NCBI GenBank assembly: GCA_024405255.1
Contig: JAKSOY010000235.1
Coordinates: 1 to 6,895, forward strand
Direction: 5' to 3'
Length of the DNA stretch: 6,895 nt
Source of the DNA: Kiritimatiellia bacterium
GTDB lineage: Bacteria; Verrucomicrobiota; Kiritimatiellia; RFP12; UBA1067
In this document: piece by piece, positions 5,309-6,895 of the stretch
Layout: each line of letters opens with the position of its first letter
Numbering within the stretch: position 1 is the stretch's first letter
Notes under the pieces: model-generated
Told to the model about the DNA's origin: nothing
The model's input: the letters and a program-made list of their open reading frames with translations, nothing else
Databases searched by the model: none
Program-made: the position numbers and the translations under genes

Positions 5309-6805
5309 TCACACCCGCACCGTCTTGATGGAGAGCAGATCGCCGATCTTCTTGAAGAGGCCGGCGTTCTTGCCGACGGACATCGCAAAGTGGTGGATGG
5401 GCGCTTCCGCGAACCACTTCTCCATGAACGTATCAGGGTCGACATCGAACTTGACGTGCGTCTGCGTATTGCCGATTGTCATGATCGGATCCTTCGTCGC
5501 CTCCGCCTCCGTCACGATGAACTTGAACTTGCCGTCGCCCGTCTGGGTGAGACCGAGCGTCGTCACCTGTCCGGCCCGCACCTTCGCCTCCACCGACACG
5601 CCCGAACCGCGCTTGCCGTGGTAGACGCCGAGTCCGCGCAGAATCGGACGCCCTTCGGCGATCTTGAGATGGAACGGACCGTCGTGGCCCAGAAGGATCG
5701 TCCCCGTCAGGTAGTCCGTTGTGACGATTTCGCAGAAGCTGCCACCCAGGCCGAGGATGTCGCACACTTTCATCGCGATGGCGGTCTTCAGGTCGCCCTC
5801 GCCGCTGCACGGCACACCTTGCGCCGTCAAAAGCGAATGGCCCACGATGAAACCGCTCTGAAGCTGTTCGTACGCATTGCCGTCCGCACCATGGTAGTAG
5901 TAGACAAGCGCGTCGAGGTTGAAGTCCTTCACGAGACGCTCCTGCGCGCACGCGACTTTGGCGGACCAGGCCAGCTGCTCGTCCGTCGGCTTGCGCGCGA
6001 GCGGATCCGACGGCGAATCGCCCGAGATCTCGAACATGTCGCGAATCTCCTGCAGCTTCGCCTGCACGTCGGCGTCCGTCACCTGCTCAAGCCGCGCGTT
6101 GAGGTCGCACATCTCGAGCAGCTCCACATGGATGCCCGTCTGGGCCTGTGCCATCGTGAAATCGGAGTACATGTCAAGCATGCCCGAGTAGTTGTTGCCG
6201 AGGAAGCCGAAGCGGGCCTTCGCGAGATTCGCCTTCACGACGGCGGCACGCGTCCATTCGCCGATTTCCTTCCAGGCGCGAATGGCTTCCGGACGTTGCG
6301 CCGTCACTTCATCGGCGATGGCGATCGCCGGCGCCTTTTCAAGTCCCAGCAGACCCGAGACGATCCGGAACGGGATGCCGGCGCGATTGAACGCATTGGA
6401 GATTTCCGGCGCGGGACACGCACAGCATTGGGCGAGCCATTCGCCCGTAGCGGTCTTCGCATAGTTGATCTGCACGGCCGGCTGGAGGTTGAGGATCACC
6501 GTCGGCGCCTTGCAGAGCTGATGCACCGGCAGCACGGCATCGCTTGTCACGTAGGTGCCGATGTGCTGAAAGACGAGATCGACATTGTGCGCCTGAAAAT
6601 ATTCGCCCGCTTCAAGTCCGCGGTCGGAACAGTCGACGAGTCCGAAGTTGAACACCTCCACATCGCCAAACGCCGCAATCTTCTCCGCGATGAAACGTCC
6701 ATAGCCTTCCAGACGCTCCTTGAGTCCCGCGAACTGCGGCCAATAGGCCTTCAATCCTGTCGTGTAAATGCCAATGCGCGCCTTCCGATTTTCTTTCCGT
6801 TCCAT
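5309..6805 (-). CDS. L-fucose/L-arabinose isomerase family protein
   Basis: This is a probable cytoplasmic, metal-dependent aldose-ketose isomerase. The 498-residue protein has the three-part layout of the family: an N-terminal Rossmann-like domain (about 8-170, with RIGIYTTGL at 10-18), a middle domain (about 195-330) and a C-terminal barrel domain. Residues matching the metal/catalytic set of arabinose isomerases are present: Glu336 in SGEGDLKTA, Glu359 in GGSFCE, His374 in LLGHDGPFH and His471/His472 in IHHFAMSVG. Length is close to the usual 470-500 residues. Two ATGs compete, at 6811 and 6805. The Shine-Dalgarno AAGGA (6818-6814) ends only 2 nt before the first but 8 nt before the second, so 6805 is chosen. 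It is the first gene of a two-gene operon with the secreted esterase, which suggests use of a sugar from an acylated glycan. Overall similarity to classical AraA looks modest, so L-arabinose specificity should not be assumed. Confidence 0.8.
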   Translation of the reverse strand: MERKENRKARIGIYTTGLKAYWPQFAGLKERLEGYGRFIAEKIAAFGDVEVFNFGLVDCSDRGLEAGEYFQAHNVDLVFQHIGTYVTSDAVLPVHQLCKAPTVILNLQPAVQINYAKTATGEWLAQCCACPAPEISNAFNRAGIPFRIVSGLLGLEKAPAIAIADEVTAQRPEAIRAWKEIGEWTRAAVVKANLAKARFGFLGNNYSGMLDMYSDFTMAQAQTGIHVELLEMCDLNARLEQVTDADVQAKLQEIRDMFEISGDSPSDPLARKPTDEQLAWSAKVACAQERLVKDFNLDALVYYYHGADGNAYEQLQSGFIVGHSLLTAQGVPCSGEGDLKTAIAMKVCDILGLGGSFCEIVTTDYLTGTILLGHDGPFHLKIAEGRPILRGLGVYHGKRGSGVSVEAKVRAGQVTTLGLTQTGDGKFKFIVTEAEATKDPIMTIGNTQTHVKFDVDPDTFMEKWFAEAPIHHFAMSVGKNAGLFKKIGDLLSIKTVRV

Positions 6806-6813
6806 TCTCATTT

Positions 6814-6818
6814 TCCTT
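6814..6818 (-). promoter_or_regulatory. Shine-Dalgarno of the isomerase gene
   Basis: Minus-strand AAGGA, within GAAAGGAAA, is 8 nt before the ATG at 6805 and 2 nt before the ATG at 6811. The spacing favours the inner start. Sequence and spacing match the site in front of the esterase gene. Confidence 0.75.
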
Positions 6819-6827
6819 TCACGGACT

Positions 6828-6836
6828 ATTATACCA
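6828..6836 (-). promoter_or_regulatory. Extended -10 promoter for the isomerase-esterase operon
   Basis: On the minus strand the sequence is TGGTATAAT, a perfect TATAAT hexamer (6833-6828) preceded by the TGn extension. Transcription would start near 6821, leaving a leader of about 16 nt that begins just before the Shine-Dalgarno. At 17-nt spacing the -35 position (6856-6851) reads CGAACA, only three matches to consensus, and lies within the tandem repeat. An extended -10 can work with a weak -35. Confidence 0.7.
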
Positions 6837-6840
6837 TAAA

Positions 6841-6895
6841 ATTGTTCGATTGTTCGGATTGTTCGATTGTTCGATTGTTCGGATTGTTCGATTGT
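6841..6895. repeat. Tandem 8/9-bp repeat, higher-order 25-bp unit
   Basis: The plus strand reads as copies of ATTGTTCG (8 bp) and ATTGTTCGG (9 bp) in the order 8-9-8, 8-9-8, then a partial ATTGT at the window edge. This is a 25-bp unit repeated slightly more than twice without mismatch. Boundaries are 6841, 6849, 6858, 6866, 6874, 6883 and 6891. The array runs off the window, so its full length is unknown. It begins 5 nt upstream of the extended -10 of the isomerase operon and covers the -35 and upstream promoter region. It has no dyad symmetry, and a 25-bp period does not preserve reading frame, so it is not a coding repeat. Confidence 0.9.

Noticed and set aside
5286..5417. Longer esterase start at 5417
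   Set aside because: The extra 44 residues lie almost entirely within the isomerase gene in another frame and would bury the signal peptide. A strong Shine-Dalgarno marks the ATG at 5285.
4653..5624. 323-residue plus-strand open frame across the esterase-isomerase junction
   Set aside because: It runs antisense over two genes and their intergenic gap, with low-complexity Arg-rich content and no motif.
6841..6895. CRISPR array
   Set aside because: The repeats are 8 and 9 bp, directly adjacent and without unique spacers; no cas gene is present.

Overview
The window comes from a GC-rich bacterial chromosome (codon third positions are strongly G/C) and is almost completely coding. It holds six genes in two convergent groups. 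The gene content, short-type phosphatidylserine decarboxylase plus PssA, a PflX-type radical SAM protein, a secreted acetyl-xylan-esterase-like protein and an L-fucose/L-arabinose-isomerase-like protein, suggests an anaerobic polysaccharide-using bacterium. A member of the PVC group (Kiritimatiellota/Lentisphaerota/Verrucomicrobiota) is my best guess. This is an inference from gene families; no rRNA or other phylogenetic marker is present.

Plus strand, 58-3304: four tightly packed genes, probably one transcription unit. psd (58-840) and pssA (861-1775) encode the two consecutive steps that turn CDP-diacylglycerol plus serine into phosphatidylethanolamine. They are followed by a PflX/COG1313-type radical SAM protein (1791-2708), then by a HAD-superfamily 5'-nucleotidase-like phosphatase (2705-3304) that starts inside an ATGA stop/start overlap. 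Gaps are 20 nt, 15 nt and an overlap, so translational coupling is likely. A near-perfect 13-bp hairpin with a GAAA loop lies inside the start of the radical SAM gene.

Minus strand, 6805-3306: two genes read towards the first group. An isomerase-fold protein (6805-5309) keeps the likely metal-binding Glu/Glu/His/His set. A signal-peptide-bearing alpha/beta hydrolase (5285-3306) follows 23 nt later, with an intact Ser-Asp-His triad in its first half and an apparently inactive second half. Together they look like a small carbohydrate-use module: an exported esterase removes acyl groups from a glycan and a cytoplasmic isomerase handles a released aldose. The sugar cannot be named from sequence alone. 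The esterase stop and the HAD stop are separated by one nucleotide, with no terminator between them.

Right edge, 6812-6895: the minus-strand operon has a perfect extended -10 promoter element (TGGTATAAT) and a strong Shine-Dalgarno. Immediately upstream, where a -35 box would lie, is an ordered tandem repeat of 8- and 9-bp units that runs off the window. This promoter-proximal repeat and the in-gene hairpin are the least explained structures here. I found no CRISPR array, transposon, tRNA, rRNA or phage gene.
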